Shown: positions 26,701-40,316 of the stretch, piece by piece
Layout of the letters: the number at the start of each line of letters is the position of its first letter
How positions within the stretch are numbered: the first letter of the stretch is position 1
Assembly (NCBI RefSeq): GCF_030936135.1
Contig: NC_082595.1
Location: forward strand, 16,071,930-16,135,929
DNA length: 64,000 bases
Reading direction: 5' to 3'
Source: Gavia stellata
Lineage: Eukaryota > Chordata > Aves > Gaviiformes > Gaviidae
Made by a program: the position numbers and the translations under genes
Notes under the pieces: model-generated
The model's database searches: none
What the model was told of the DNA's origin: nothing
Seen by the model: only the letters and a program-made list of their open reading frames with translations

Positions 26701-29700
26701 CAGACTTCATTCTGTGTAATTCTGTATGAAAGAAGCATTAGTTCTCGAACATACAGTCAGCTGAAGAGGAATAAGACCCTCTGTATCTTTGCAACTTACC
26801 CTTCTGGTCAGCAGACATCCCCGTCACTGAAAGCAATGGCACAACTGGTGGAAAGGCATCTAGCTCTGCTTTGCAACTGCTGCTTCCTGCTAAGCCGTCA
26901 CCAGAGAGAGAATTAGCAGAGACTCCATTTCACATACCCCAAATCTGAACCCTGGGTTATATTTAAACAAGGACAGGAAAGAGTCTGAAGACCGTATGAC
27001 CCCGGTGAACTGGGGGATCTTTTTTGCTAAACTGAGAAGCAAATGTCGGAAGATCAGATTACAAGTGTCTACCCGCATGTTTTCACTGCGTGGTGGGTCA
27101 GCTGGCATTCAGGCTCTGCAAATACCAAGGAGGTGGTTCCAGAGCAGTAAGCACTTCAGCAGTTCCTAGCACCCGTGGTCTCAAATTGGGAAGGATTTCA
27201 TAACATGTCTGAAAGCCAAAAGCTTCTTTGACTGCTAATTTAATAAAGAAGAGCAAACCACTGGGTAAGTCCTTGGAAGATAGACTAAATCAGGCTAATT
27301 TGTTATATAATCCCTTTTTAATGTGGAGAGTTAAGGTGATGGCAAGATGACTATGTGTTTAATTCTCCAAATAATTCCTGACGGGTATTGACATTAAAGA
27401 TGGGAGAGAGCAAGTCAATTTCTGCTTGTTGTTCTCAGCACGTGCCAAACTCTTACTTCACACCAGTGAGGAAAGGCTGGAAGTTGTGTGTTTCATATGC
27501 ATGAAGTAACAGTTGGCACAAATCACCAAGGGGAGAAAAATAAAAACCACTAAAGCCCAGCAACCCAAATGTCACTTGCTGACAATTTTTTGACTCTTCC
27601 TGCTGAAAAAAACAAAAGTAGTAAATGAAGGCCTCAAGCAGAATATTCCACCTGAGTAAACTCAGGTGTCTGGTCCTCCTCAAGGCAAATAATGTGCTTG
27701 AGAAGGCAATGATAGCCTCAGTTTTCCAACCTCCTCCTTTCCCTGTCTTGGGAAGCACCATCCTGGGCAGTCCCAGAGTGGGATGAGAGCAGAGCAGCAG
27801 AGGATGACAGAGCTTGACTCAAGTTGGTCCTTTCTTCTGTTGAGGCTGTTCTTCCCCATTGCTAGGAATGAAGCTGCTGTGGCTCTTCGTGGCTAACAGC
27901 ATCTGCCCTGCTTGGGGCAACTCCACCATGTGGATCAGGATAATGGAGTTTACATCCTCCCTTTACCAGCACTGTTGGATTTGCCCCAAAACAGCTGGAG
28001 GTAGCTATATCTGCACAACCTGCCTCTAACTCATGTGTCTTCACATAGGCCTGGGACATCTTTGGCATTTGGGCCATGGCTGTCAGGGCCCTGGAGGCAC
28101 TAAGGGGCCCTAATGTCCCTGCCCAGCCCCCTGCCCACCCTGCCTATGGCCCAGGTCCCCATGGCAGCCCCCCAGGGCCATCAGTCCCTGCCCCAGCGAC
28201 ACCGCAGCAGGGCCAGGGTCCAGCTCCCCACAGCCCATGCGACACCCTGGCAATGGCCATGGGTTACATGAATTTTCTCACATGCTTTTGTTCGAGGTGA
28301 CAACCTGTGCTCGCAGGACACGATAGCCATCTAAGTCTTCCCTGTCACTTATGCAAGTAAATACATGAGTAAGTATATTTATTCAGAGTCAAAACATGTA
28401 TATGATATATGGGATATAACATACAGAAGTATTATGTATTGTTCCTCTATGATTTCTTCCCACTTCACTGTCCTGCAATCTCCCTTTCTCTTCCTTGTTC
28501 TCTCTAACTTGATGTCTACAGGGAAGAAGAAGAGCTGAGGATGAAGTCATGCAGCCTGGAAAGCAAGGGATGACACTTGGCAAATTAATATCAAGAGTTA
28601 ATTTCTGCATGTTTCCTATCAAATCACTCCGGAATTACACAAATAGATACTTTCCTCCTATTTTGTTGATGACTAGAATATCACTTGTAAGTCAAAGCTT
28701 GCTTGTTCAAATCACTCCCTTATTTTATTTTTAAACAAAGAAACTGTTTTTGCAGTTTGACGTGTTTCTTGTTTTCAGACCATGTTGATTTTCTGTGTGG
28801 TTCACTCTAGGCTTCCTATGACTGACAGCTTATTATCTTGCCTTATGAAAATCATGCATGACTTCTGGGAGCCGTCTATCAAAAGGAGAGAACACACTGA
28901 GAAGCTGGTACATTGTCTCTAATTATTATCTGGGTTGATGGTTGTTCAATGAACCTATTAACTGCCTGAAGTGACTTGCATCCTTACAGGTACGGTACTG
29001 CATGGTCTTTCTCTGCAACATTTAAATGGCAAATGCAGCCCCTGTGTAGTGTCCCAGGCTAACTTCACCTCTGGTCTGATGGTTCCCAAATGCAGCTGGC
29101 TTCACTCACATTGGACAGTAGACCCCTTCCTGTGCCTTCAGAAGTAATGGCTGTAGGTGAACATTCCCTTCTCCCCTTATCTCCTATCCTCTGACAACCG
29201 CCTCAGTTCAAGGTTTATGCCTTTCAGTGAAGCACTTAAGTGCACACTTAGCTCTAAGCACTTCAATCCTGTCATTTCATTGAATACGGATGGATTTAAG
29301 TGCCTACTTGCAGTTCACAGCTTGTCAGCAATTTCTTTTGCATTGGCCGGATAAGACAGAAGTTAGGAACCAGCCCTAACAGTCTTGCGGCTGGGGGCAT
29401 GGTTTGCTTTCTGGTACTGATGGGCAACACCATTCAAACCTTTCATGATACTCTAAAGTAGAGATGGACAGGGCCCTAGGTCCAGCTGCTCACTGAGGAT
29501 GGAGGAAAGGTCCTCCCCAGAAACCTAGGTCTGACCTGCAGAAAAATGGGAAAGATTCCCCCACATTCTCTCTTTGCGGCCCACTGATAGCACCATGCTC
29601 TGCTGGGGCAGGCCACCCCAGGAACACAGCAGGCTGCCAAGCCCGCATGCCGTGGCCATAACATCTCTATTCCCCAGCACAGATCTGGTGGAGGTAGCTG

Positions 29701-32700
29701 TGCTCTATCCCTTCCAAATTGTACACTACCATCCCCAGTCACCCACACATATCTCTTCCCTGCTGTGCCTCCTCCCAGGATCAGCTCACCCTTAAGAGTC
29801 AAGAGTATGTATGTTTAAGGGCAGCTCAGGAAGTGAAAAGAGAGAGGAAGAACACCATTCATGCTGTGTAGTGTCTGACTGAGCTAACAAAGCTTGAGCA
29901 CCTTGTGCACACTGGGATTAAGTGCTAAGAGATAACTGATCACAAGGATAAGAGAAAAATAAATAGGCCATATTCATGTGAGTGGTAGAAATCATCTTTG
30001 GGGGTGATGCCAAAATGAAATGGTATGCGTTGAAGCGTGGCCAGTGATAGACTCCAGTTTTTCACACCAGTTACAGCACAGATGAGTTCAGAAGTTGTAC
30101 CTGTCCTAGGAGGAGGGATTGCATGGTAGCATGTAGTAATCTGTCTCAAACTGAGACTTTTCAGAGAGTTTTTGGCTGGCGTTTGGAAATATCCTTGGAA
30201 GCTTTACAGTCATCTCATTTTGCTCTAGTTGGTGTGCATTAGCATTTGTATCTATGGCAATGAAGAAGGAGTTTGGCTTAGGACTGGTTGCCACTGGCTT
30301 CCCAAGAATTAGAAAAGTGAAGCTAAATGACCTCAACCAGATGGCAAACCTCACTCTTGTCCCTCTGTGGCTTTATTCCACTGGGTTATATCCAGCCAGT
30401 TTCCAGCCCAGGGAGCTACCAGGGAAGAGTGGACCACTATGTCCACCAGAACTTGGTAGAGCTGTAACCAGCTTTATTTAAAGGTTTTTTTTGAACATAA
30501 GATAGAGCATAATCTGTTTTCAGTTACACGAGGTAAAAACAAGACATGCTTCAGACTTTTGTGCTGCTGCAGCAGCATCAAAAGGAGTCAGGCAACTGTG
30601 CTCACCAAAAAAGCATGGAGAAGTTGTTCCGCAAAAGGGGTCACCTGGCTTGGGCAGCCCTGTGCCCCTGCTCTGCTCCCTGTGCTGCCAGCACAGCTGA
30701 GCACCTCTGGGAGTGTGGTCACCCATAAACTCTGGGCTGCTAGCATGGCCCTGGCAGGTCTATGTGGCACGGCTCTGCGGAGGAGCCCTGTGGCTGCGTT
30801 ACCTTGTGCTGGCAGCCGTGGACAAGCTGCATTTGTGCCCCTGTGCCACTTATAAGTGTGGCCATCAGGGATGGCTAAAACTGAGAGCCAAACTGGGCTC
30901 CTTTGTTGAGATGGAGCTTTTAAGTTGCATAGGTAGGGATGGACAAGTTGAGTTGGGGAGGAGGAACACTAGTCAGCCACCTTGGAAATTCCTCTTTCTG
31001 AATGTGGATGGTATCTTTTGTGGCACTGCTTTGGATAGCCGTGTTGTGCAAACTCCCAGCTCTTTAGAGATCCAGCAGACTATGAGACAAAAAAACCCCC
31101 ACATTATATGTCATTCTGGGTATGTACTTGCTGTGAATGAATACAAAGACCTATTCATCACTCCTAGTGCTCACATAACTGACAGATTAAATCACTCTCT
31201 GGCTGTGAAGATGACAGTGGCCCAATAGCTAATGCTGTCTAACAGTTTCCATTAGAAGGCCTTGTTTCTCATTGTTTATAATTTTGCCAGGCTTCAGCTG
31301 CTTGAGCTGAAATTTCCCATGCCATATGTCACTACAAACTGAAGTTTTGTGTGTGGAAGGGCCTAGATGAATAGTCATGGCATTTCCAAACTCATGTATC
31401 ACTGAAAAGTCACTTGAACACAATTTTTCAGGGAGTAACTGTACATTTCTCCTTTCTTGAGGGAGCAGAAAAAACATCTTGAGCTAGATGCTCCCCAGTG
31501 ATTGGTGCTCAGGCTGAAGTTGGAGTTGCAGCTGAACAGCCTGAGTGCAAGAAGTTCCATGTCCAAGGCTCTCAACTTGGTAGGCATTCTTGACAGTTTT
31601 AACCTTTTCCAAAGTGACCAATGTCTTTTGAGGCTGTACTTTGGTCCCTGACGTACTTAGTCCCATATTGTAGCGCATGTTGTTGACAGAAGTTGTTTTA
31701 AGCAGACTGAGATTATGCTACCAGGGAGCACAATTTGGGAAGACAGCATCTAATGACTTAAGTTTGAGCACATCTTGGGTTTGGGTATGCATGATGGCTT
31801 ATAGCTCTCTTCTGCTCACGCTTTACCTTCTCCACTGTTGACCATTTGTCGTATTTCTAACAGCATTCCCTGTCGTATGGGATCAGAACCAGGTTTTCAG
31901 ATCTCCTTGCTGGTCTGAGCATCAGGCTGAAGTTGCTAGTTCCTGGAGATGAGTTAGTTGGGCAGCTTTTAGAATTATTTTAATTTGGTCCACTGAATCA
32001 ATTTTTTTTCTCTGCACTTCCAAATAATACTGGAGAGGTCAACAGGAAGAGCTTTCAGGCTGAACTGAGTTGTTCGCAGGTGAGGTCGTTGTGTTGGGAG
32101 GCCATTTGGTGGCCAGAAATCAGCGGCATCAGCTCAATTGCACATTGGGTGGAAATGTGCTCTCTGATCTGCAGCCTATATAACCCTTTCTCTTTCTCTT
32201 CAGATATTTTTATTAGAGTGAGCTTTACAAGGCCCTAGAAAGGACCTCTAGCTGCCACAGGAATCTGAGAAGGCTTGTGTAAGGTCCCTAGAGGAGTTTT
32301 TCCTTAACCATTGCGCAACCCAGAAAATTTCCAGATCTCAGTAAAAACTCTGTGTGTGCTGTTTTCCCAAACCGGGCATCAATGTGATTTTTAGGAGCTA
32401 TTGGCTAGGAACTATCTAGAGGCATAATTTACAACCACCCAGAATATTTTTATTTAACTACCCACACTACCAGACTTTCAGATGATTTAGAGCTTGCTCA
32501 GACAAACCTGAATTACCATTAAACTAGACAGCTTGGGTCCAATTAGTAACATTATCCCAGGAAGACAGTGTTCAGCATGGCCTGCAAAAAATATTGGACC
32601 ACTTACTGTAATCTGCTTTTATAGTGGATTTTGCAGTTGTGCTGTATTCTGTAATGGCATTGCCATAGTGTTAGCAATACCTTAGCTGGCTAATTTGAAG

Positions 32701-34394
32701 CTAGCTGGGTATGACAATGCCATGCTGCAATTTTAATAAGGTCTGTGGAGAGACACATCTGCAGTCAGAAATTGTTGTCATTCTGCACTGCCAACACGGT
32801 GTAATACTCTGCACAAATCCTCAAGCCAGACCTTTGGAAATGAATCTGGATCCTATAAACATTTTAGTGGGAGGAAGCAAAAATACTTGCATGACCTGCC
32901 AGGTCTTTTTGTCTCATAGGTAGGACTTCATATGGAGGAAGTGGTCTTTTCCCTTGGTGATAATAAAAGCACTTTATATTTTTGCTACAATGGAAAGATC
33001 ATGCATTATATAGATCATACTGAACAGTATTTGGTAAACTGCAGATGTCCTTAAGTTTCCATTATAAACTGGATTTTATTCCTATTCCTCACTTTGCCAA
33101 AATTAGCTCTATACACCTACAATTTCATAGGCATAATCTTATTCTGGGACAGATTTTTTGGAAGAGTTGAAGGAAACTGGTCAAGGTGTTTAAGAGAGAT
33201 GATGGCTAAAAAAATGAGATCATTTGCTTGGAGAGTTTCCTAAAGACTTTTTGGCTTGCCATATCCTGAAAATTCATTTGCCTAGAGATTAAAAAAATAG
33301 TTCAAATCTGTCGGTCTTGGCTAGAAATGGTGCTTTTGAATAGTTGTAGGCTGTCTGGTGACAGAATCGTTTGGTTACTGAAAGTGGTTCCTGCCTCAGT
33401 GTGTGTATGTATATGTGTTATGTGTTCTTTGGAGATCTTAACTAGTCAGTGCCAATGTGCTCATAAATTTATGGTGGCATATGTAAGGTTTCTAAACAAC
33501 TCTGCATGTATCCTAAACAGACATGTTCCTTCTCTGAGACTAGTCCTATCTGCATGTACTGCTATCTAAAATCCTCACCGGTGTGTTTCTTGACTCCCAC
33601 TGCAATCCATGCTGAGGCTGACAGCATGGCTTTACCATCCCTTCCACACAGTCCCTGGAGAACTCTCCCAAAGGGAACAGCATTCAAATTTTATTCTACT
33701 CATCCCAGTGCTCTTTCCTGGGTCAAAAAAATCATACCTGCCATGATTTGTCCCAATACATTAGTCTCTGATGGCTGCGAGCCACACACGATGAGACTTA
33801 GGTCGACATTATTTTTCAGCATATAGGTTTTGTGGATTATTTCTGGTTTTATGACAAAATAAGTTCTGAGGCATAATGTTACTATTCTTAGAGAGGATTT
33901 ATTTCAAAATATGTACTTAGGGATTTCTCATAATTGGGTCATTTTTAAAGACGGTTCTTGAAGTGTGACTGAAACCAGAGGCACACAGATTCATTAGACA
34001 ATCTTTCAGTGTCTCTCACTTTAAATAAGACGAATGTGACATCCAGAAATGGTATAGTTGTGCTATACCACTGCATTAATGCGGTCTCCTGGGATCACTA
34101 CTTACCTATTGCATCATCCCCTTAGCTTGTACTGAAGGTTTTGGCATAGCAATGTCAACAGTAAAGTCTGCTCAGTATGTACCATCGACCACGGGACATA
34201 TTGCCTATGTCCCATGAGACCTTGTTTTTAATTAATAGTGTTGCCAGACTTCAACATTTAAGCCTTGATCTTTCTGAGCTCCTGACTTTAGTCAGCATTG
34301 TTGTTGTTGAAGTCAAGTCCCTGACCTACAAATTGCTGGAGCCTGTGTGTGTATTTGGGAGAAGTATGACATTATGCTTTCTCTGCTTATTATT
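23758..34394. other. Intergenic, two GC-rich islets, no gene recognised
   Basis: No coding exon is recognised. T-rich tracts lie at about 24,006-24,020 and 25,137-25,158. Two GC-richer blocks (about 28,075-28,270 and 30,640-30,870) carry open frames on one or both strands. The longest, 171 codons at 30,713-31,228 plus, has no recognisable domain and no splice partner. These may be non-coding transcripts, old repeat remnants or simply local GC enrichment. Confidence 0.5.
28075..28270. other. Pro/Gly-rich GC islet
   Basis: This block is dominated by repeated CCC, GGCC and CAG words and translates on the plus strand (28,076-28,300) to a Pro/Ala/Gly-rich stretch such as PAHPAYGPGPHGSPPGPSVP. The composition resembles GC-rich low-complexity or LTR-like repeats of bird genomes, but I cannot assign a family. 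I do not consider it a protein gene. Confidence 0.3.
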
Positions 34395-34507
34395 CCATCA
34401 GCATCTGATCTCGGCCACTATTTGAAGCAAGCTGTTGGGCTAGATGGACCTTTGTTTTGACTAGATGATCTCCAGAGGTCCCTTCCAACCCCTATCATTC
34501 TGTGATC
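34395..34507 (+). mobile_element. CR1 LINE 3' end fragment
   Basis: The words GTTGGGCTAGATGGACCTTT and TGATCTCCAGAGGTCCCTTC, followed by CCAACCCCTATCATTCTGTGAT, are characteristic CR1 3'-terminal sequence. Only about 110 bases are kept, with no coding part. The first word resembles the 3' end of one old CR1 group and the second that of another, so the fragment may be composite. Confidence 0.8.
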
Positions 34508-34974
34508 TTGGAGAAGACTTCTCTGAGACCTGGAGCTGAGCACAGTGTGTTCAGTTCCTGTGTTCAGCTCTCAGCTGTGGAACCCACCATAAGGGACTAC
34601 TCCTCCTGATACAAGTCCACACAGATGTTGACAGTCATAGACTCACTGAGAGTTAGGCTTTCACCGGAGGGGATCTGAAGAACTCACTAACTCCACCTTT
34701 CTATCCCAAGACCAAGTTACAATAACATCACCCCAAGCTACAGTATCTTATCGTTGATATTGAAGTTTTGTCCAATGGCTAATCCAAATATCCCAAGCTG
34801 TTTGGTTCATGTTTCTTTACGTTTTATTCTTCCTGATCTTTCCACCAAGAAAATATTTTTTCCTTATTCTTTGCAACAGCTTTTTAGTTGAAGGCTATTA
34901 ACCTTCCTTCTTCTCATTGTTGCTTCTTCAGAACCCCCTCCCACCCCCATTTCTTGCAATCTTCCTTCGTGTTT
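34508..34974. other. Unassigned spacer between two CR1 copies
   Basis: No gene or distinct repeat is recognised. The distal part (about 34,800-34,970), rich in TTC and CTT, may be the degraded 3' part of the minus-strand CR1 that follows, but I see no landmark that proves it. Confidence 0.4.
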
Positions 34975-36400
34975 TCTGGACCTCTGTCCATTTTTGCTGA
35001 TCTCCTCTGGCCTCTTGCCAACTAGTTCATATCTTTCTTGAAGTGCAGTGCACTAAACAGGACATAGTCTTCCAAGTGAGTCTTTAACAGGGGGATCAGC
35101 TCACATGGGCTCTTTCAGTAGTCTTTAAGACTCTTTAGACATCCCAATGTGAGGGCTTTGCCATTCATGTTTGGCTTGTTCCACCATAGTCCCTGGAATT
35201 TTCTCTTATGAACTGGTACCTAGACCGTTATGCAAGTAGAGATGAGTATTTCTGTGTAAGTATGGTATTTCCACTATTGCATTCCATCCATTTTAGGTGA
35301 CTTCTCTAAATATATCAAGACAATTTTAAATTCTGATCTTTTAGCATCTATAACATCTGCAGTCCGTCCTTGCTCCATCTGCAAGTATAATAGTCATATG
35401 TCATATTCCATCTTCTATGCCTTCAATGAAAACATCAAATAAAACTTGATATGTGACCAAGGCCCACAGACTTCCTTGCAAAACACTTGTATTTTGATAG
35501 GTTACGATGGAATTACCCTGTGGATACAATTATCCAACCAGACTTGACCCCCTGCCCCTTCCTACAGCAGTTTCATTTAGATCACAGTTCACTAGCCTGT
35601 TCATGAGGATATTATAGGAAGTACTGTTAAAGGCCTTGCAAAAAAATAAATAAAATAAATAAATTCAAGCTATATGACATCTGTGGCCATTACTTCACCC
35701 TCCCTTTAAGACTCCTAGAGTGAGGTTGATCAGCTCAGGCAACTGTAGAACATCTAACTTAACTGGTTACTCTCTAAGCAGGTTTTGCATATTTTAGGCT
35801 GAAATTTTACCCCTTTTTCCTGGTAATAATTGCACGGTCTGTTTGCTGTTGACCTTTTTAGTAAAGATTGATGACAAAGGGAGAAAAAAGGACTTTAAAC
35901 TCTTCAGCTTCCTTAACATCCTCTGCTGATAGCACCCTCCCATCCTTGAGTAGTGGTCCAAACTTCCCTTTGTTTTTCTCTTACAGCCTTACCGGTAAAA
36001 TTTATTTTACTCTTGATAAGTTTTGCTAGTTGCATCTTGTGCATTTTGTCTTTACTAACTGTATATACCCCCCAGCCCCCCTCCATGAATGGAGTATTGT
36101 CCTGGGTTCTCAACCAGCTGACCTAGTTTCTACTTTACAGATGTAGCTCTCGCTCATGTTTGCAGTCAATTAAAAGGTTGTGAATTAGCTGACTTCTGCT
36201 GAATTTCCTTACTTTTCTCTAAACTGCCATAGGTTGCACTTGGTTTCTTATTAGCATTTCTTGAAGGAACTGACAGTTCTCCATAATTTGTTTTTCCCTT
36301 AGATTTGCCTCTTATGAGATCTTCCCTTCCTATTCTCTGAGTTTATTGACATCCGTCTTCTTGAAATCCAGTGTTGTCAGTCACTCACTTGGATCAAGTG
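34975..36400 (-). mobile_element. Ancient, heavily decayed CR1 ORF2 (antisense)
   Basis: Read on the minus strand, landmarks of the CR1 polyprotein appear in the right order. At about 36,385-36,340 is LTTLDFKKTD, like the linker after the endonuclease. At about 36,050-35,920 is QLAKLIKSKINFTGKAVREK followed by REVW, like the segment ahead of the RT domain. At about 35,720-35,620 is a DVI-LEF-CKAFN remnant of RT motif A, interrupted by an AAAT-rich expansion (35,641-35,664). At about 35,465-35,395 is a remnant of the [12 protein letters not shown] segment. At about 35,090-34,980 is the degraded equivalent of the [19 protein letters not shown] region. Numerous stops and shifts show great age. 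Confidence 0.7.
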
Positions 36401-38919
36401 GCAGAAGTTGACACTATGTTCTCTGCAGTGCTGGTTTCTTGTAAAATGTTGTATCTAGCTTTGAGTCATATGTTACACTGCCCTCTACCTACATGTAAAA
36501 CTGCTGCTCAGCTTAGGAAGGTAGTGAGAATTACAGTATGTATTAGCCCTTAAGATTTAGGGTGCTGTTCAGAATTTAGCATGAAGAATGGGAAGAAAAA
36601 TGTAACTTCAGAGAAACCTTCTGTAAAGCATTACTAACTGCCCTTATAATGGATCTCATTCAACGTGGACAGAGGATCTGTGCTGATGAAACATTCAGAA
36701 CACAAATTCTCTGTGATAATAAATAATGCAGATCAAGCTATGCAATGATCCTTGCTCTAATTTGTTTACTAAAAACTTAAAACATTATGCAGCTGTTTCA
36801 TGGTGCAATGGGCAGACACGTGAGGCCATAATGGGGGAGAAGAAGAAAAAAGCAGTAACTTTCATCTTAAGCAAAAATGACTGACCAGACCACACTGGAC
36901 CTATGCCTTGTAAGAACAGTGACAGAAGCTCTTACTGTCATCTAATGCAAAACCAGTAAGACTTCAGATCCTACTAAAACCGTCTAATATTGTTTGATGT
37001 TGGTTGAGACCACTGTAGATACCTCATGGACCCTCTCATAGGTCAACTAGAGATGGTCAAGAAGTCAGGCCAAGCCTGGTGCTTGTATTAGAAAGCCTTC
37101 CTGTTACACAATTATTTTTACTGACAATATTACAATGCAAGTTTCTTTACTATCACTTCAAGTCAATTTGGATTTCTTAAATGATGAAAAGTAATTACCA
37201 GTAACAAGTCCCAGCTATGGTCAATTTTTTATGACAAGTGAAAACTAAAAAAAAGTGGGCATCATACTGGCAATGTGGTATTGGAAGACAGAGAAGCAAG
37301 CCTTGACTATAATCAGAGTAGTGGTGATGGTATAGAGAAATCTAGGCTGTTGAATCACTCCAGGTTACATACTGCAAGGAATGAATGTGCAGTGTCAATA
37401 CGCTATCTAGTGGCTGTATCGATTATGACGTTATTCCTGAACTACTGTTCTTGCGCTTGTGAATTGTAGTATTAAAAAATACTTCAGATGAAATCAGGGT
37501 TTGTAAGTCTGTAACCATTCTTTAATGAATCTAAGACATTTTGAATTTACAGGTGATTAATAAAAAAAAAGGTAGTAAAAAGTCTGCATGATTACGCAGA
37601 CAAAACTTGCTGGGAAGTTCTAGGCAGTCATTCTTGTCATTAACAGCATTCTCATGGGCACTGGACAAGCAGTTAAGATTTTTCTCTTTCATATACAGAT
37701 GATGTTCTAGATTGACTAATAAAAAACAGCTCAGTTTAGGAGTAATTCAAGAACAAGTTTAAGTATTTTCGTTAGCTGCTAGATTATGCAATATTTTGTG
37801 AGGTAAAAGCAGATAATCTCGATACTTTAAACTGGGAGCATAGTATACAGTAATGCAAGGCCAGATGCGTTCTCCTCTAATGGGGAAAATTAATCCCCAT
37901 CCCTTGCAATCATAGTCTAGGAAGAGGTGAAGACCACATACAACAGCATTCTCCTAGTTCTCTGTTTCTGCCAGGGATGTGATTGACCTTCAGTCAATCA
38001 TACACGCCTTCTGCTTTGTTATTTATCTGTGAAACGGAGGTGGTACTGTTCTATGGAAGCTAAAACAGCTTTATAGTTTATGTGTGCTTCTGTTGTAAAG
38101 GCCATATTTTCTATATTATATATATTATAGAAAAATACTGTATGTATATTTGACCTATACTGCATGAGCTACAACCAGCATACAAATTAGTTATATGTAA
38201 AAAAAAGCCATCTGACTCACTATCGGTCTCAGCAATTTTGCACTTTTCTACTTCATAACCAAGAAAGCTCCCTAGAGCTGTTAAACCATTTATCTTTAAG
38301 TGCGCTTAATTAAGTATGTGCATTTCTTTCAGGAGGCTGAGTAAAAACATGATGATGCAGGTTTCAGCTTGGGTAGCATTTCCTGAACTGTTCTTTCTAG
38401 GAAAGCAGAAATTTTGTTTTGTTTTTTCTTCATGCATCATGAATTTTGTTCTCCATTTTCAGCAACTAATTTTTCTATCTATACATACTCCTGAACCCTT
38501 AAAAACAAGTTTAAAATAGTTGGTAAACAATGTTCACATTACCTGCGTTTATCATAATTATTTCTGATATAAAGCTTCTATCGTGCATGTCTTTTGCCAC
38601 ATACAATAGCAGTTAATATGTATATAAATGCAACATATGTGTATAAATGTGCCCCACAGGTGGTTGCTGGACTAAGTTTACAGACGGCACTTGATAAGAA
38701 AACGATGATTTTTAAGAGCAGTGCATAAAAGTTGGTTCCTTGGTCTTGCTCTTTCATCCCAAATAGCTTATGCAATAAGCGTGTAAGAGTTGGCAGGTCA
38801 GCTCAAAGCTGATGAGCTTTTAACATGACTGTTAGTAATAGAGACTGGCTTTAAAATACATCAGAAAATTAGGTACATTTCTCACTAGGACTTCCAGCTT
38901 TGTGTGTGTAGCTCCAGAG
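36401..38919. other. Intergenic, AT-rich, no gene recognised
   Basis: AT-rich sequence with no coding exon or identified repeat. It includes a near-palindrome at about 38,106-38,133 (TTTTCTATA ... TATAGAAAA). It lies downstream of the MCFD2 3' end and upstream of nothing recognisable. Confidence 0.5.
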
Positions 38920-40316
38920 TGCGCAAACCCCAACTTATTTTTATTGCTTGTACAACCTGCACAACCCTGGCCGCAAAGGTATTGAAATAAATAATTAGTA
39001 CAAGAAAAAAATCTGACACACAGGATTCATTGCACAAACATTTAAACAGAGGAAATAATTTCTTTTACAAATGTGTTTCTCTTGTATAAGAATAATTTTG
39101 TACAGAAAATAGCTCTTTATACATTTTACAGAAATATGCTAACATTTAGATTCTCTATTAATGGATAATGATTGAATGCAATTTAAGATTTCAGTTATGT
39201 TTTAGAGTCACCAAATATCAATAAAACAGCGATACATCACTTCTTTAATATCCTTAAACTGCTTGACTTATCAAGTATTGAGTCAAGACAGTGGAAAACA
39301 TTCCTAGAACCACATTAATTTGCAAACATCCAAGTATCTTGAAACTGTTAGTTATGAAATACGTCCTGAAAGTAACACTGTAATTTAACTGTCAAGGAAT
39401 ATGAACCTAAACCTTAACAAGGCAGCATTACTTGCTCACTTAGATTATCCTGCTGGCTAATACTGTAAAGACCAAATTGAATAGATGCTTTTATATTAAA
39501 CTGGTTTACTGTTAATGTGACCTTCAAAACAAGATAGCAGAAGCTACTCTAGTAAATGCATTAATACAACATAAAAATGTAATAAAAATACTTTCATTTT
39601 CTTAAGAAAACACCATGGAAGGTAGAGGAAAAAAAAGTCAGTAAGTTAAGATATAAAAAGTAAATCTGTGAAGGATCAGAAGAAATTGAAAAAACATGTG
39701 TATATATATTTATATGTAAGGGTATGCTAGGAAATACGTATATTTAAAAATACTCAATTTCTTCAAAGACTGTATTACAGTCCATATGGTGTCATGTGGA
39801 CCTCAAACATAAACCACATTCAAACACTTTTCCTCTACAATTGCTGTTCCAAGCACCTGTACTTACATGCAAATTCCTTTTGAAATTAGTGGGGAGGTAA
39901 GGACATCTATCCTTGAAACACAACTATATGCAGTAATCGTTTCTTGCTTTCTAGGTATTTTATAAGTTTAAACAAAAGATGTAAGCAAACAAGTACTATA
40001 TAACCCAATGACAGAAAGACTGAAATTTAGATTGTATATGATCTATTTAGTATTCATACACAGCCACTTAAGAGTTTGCCAGCTGTACCCTATGTGAGTA
40101 CTGTTAATGCTTCCATGCTTCAAGATACAAATCTGTGGCTATGTTTAGTGAAACATCATTCTCGCTCTGAGTTAGCCAGTCTCTTTCAAATAAATGCCTC
40201 TGGAACTGGTACACCTCTCCTTCTCACAGCACAGAGGTTGATATGAGACAGTAATGAATCACATTATACTGGTTCACAGTTCCATGTAGTTGGAGAAACA
40301 AGCCCCCTGCAAAACC
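38920..40316 (-). other. MCFD2: Probable MCFD2 3' untranslated region
   Basis: The sequence directly after the MCFD2 stop codon is AT-rich, lacks coding character and contains no repeat. Reading down the minus strand, the first canonical AATAAA is at 38,945-38,940 (TTTATT on the plus strand), which would place cleavage near 38,910-38,930. Human MCFD2 also has a long 3' UTR. The end point is an inference; other polyadenylation sites could be used. Confidence 0.4.
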
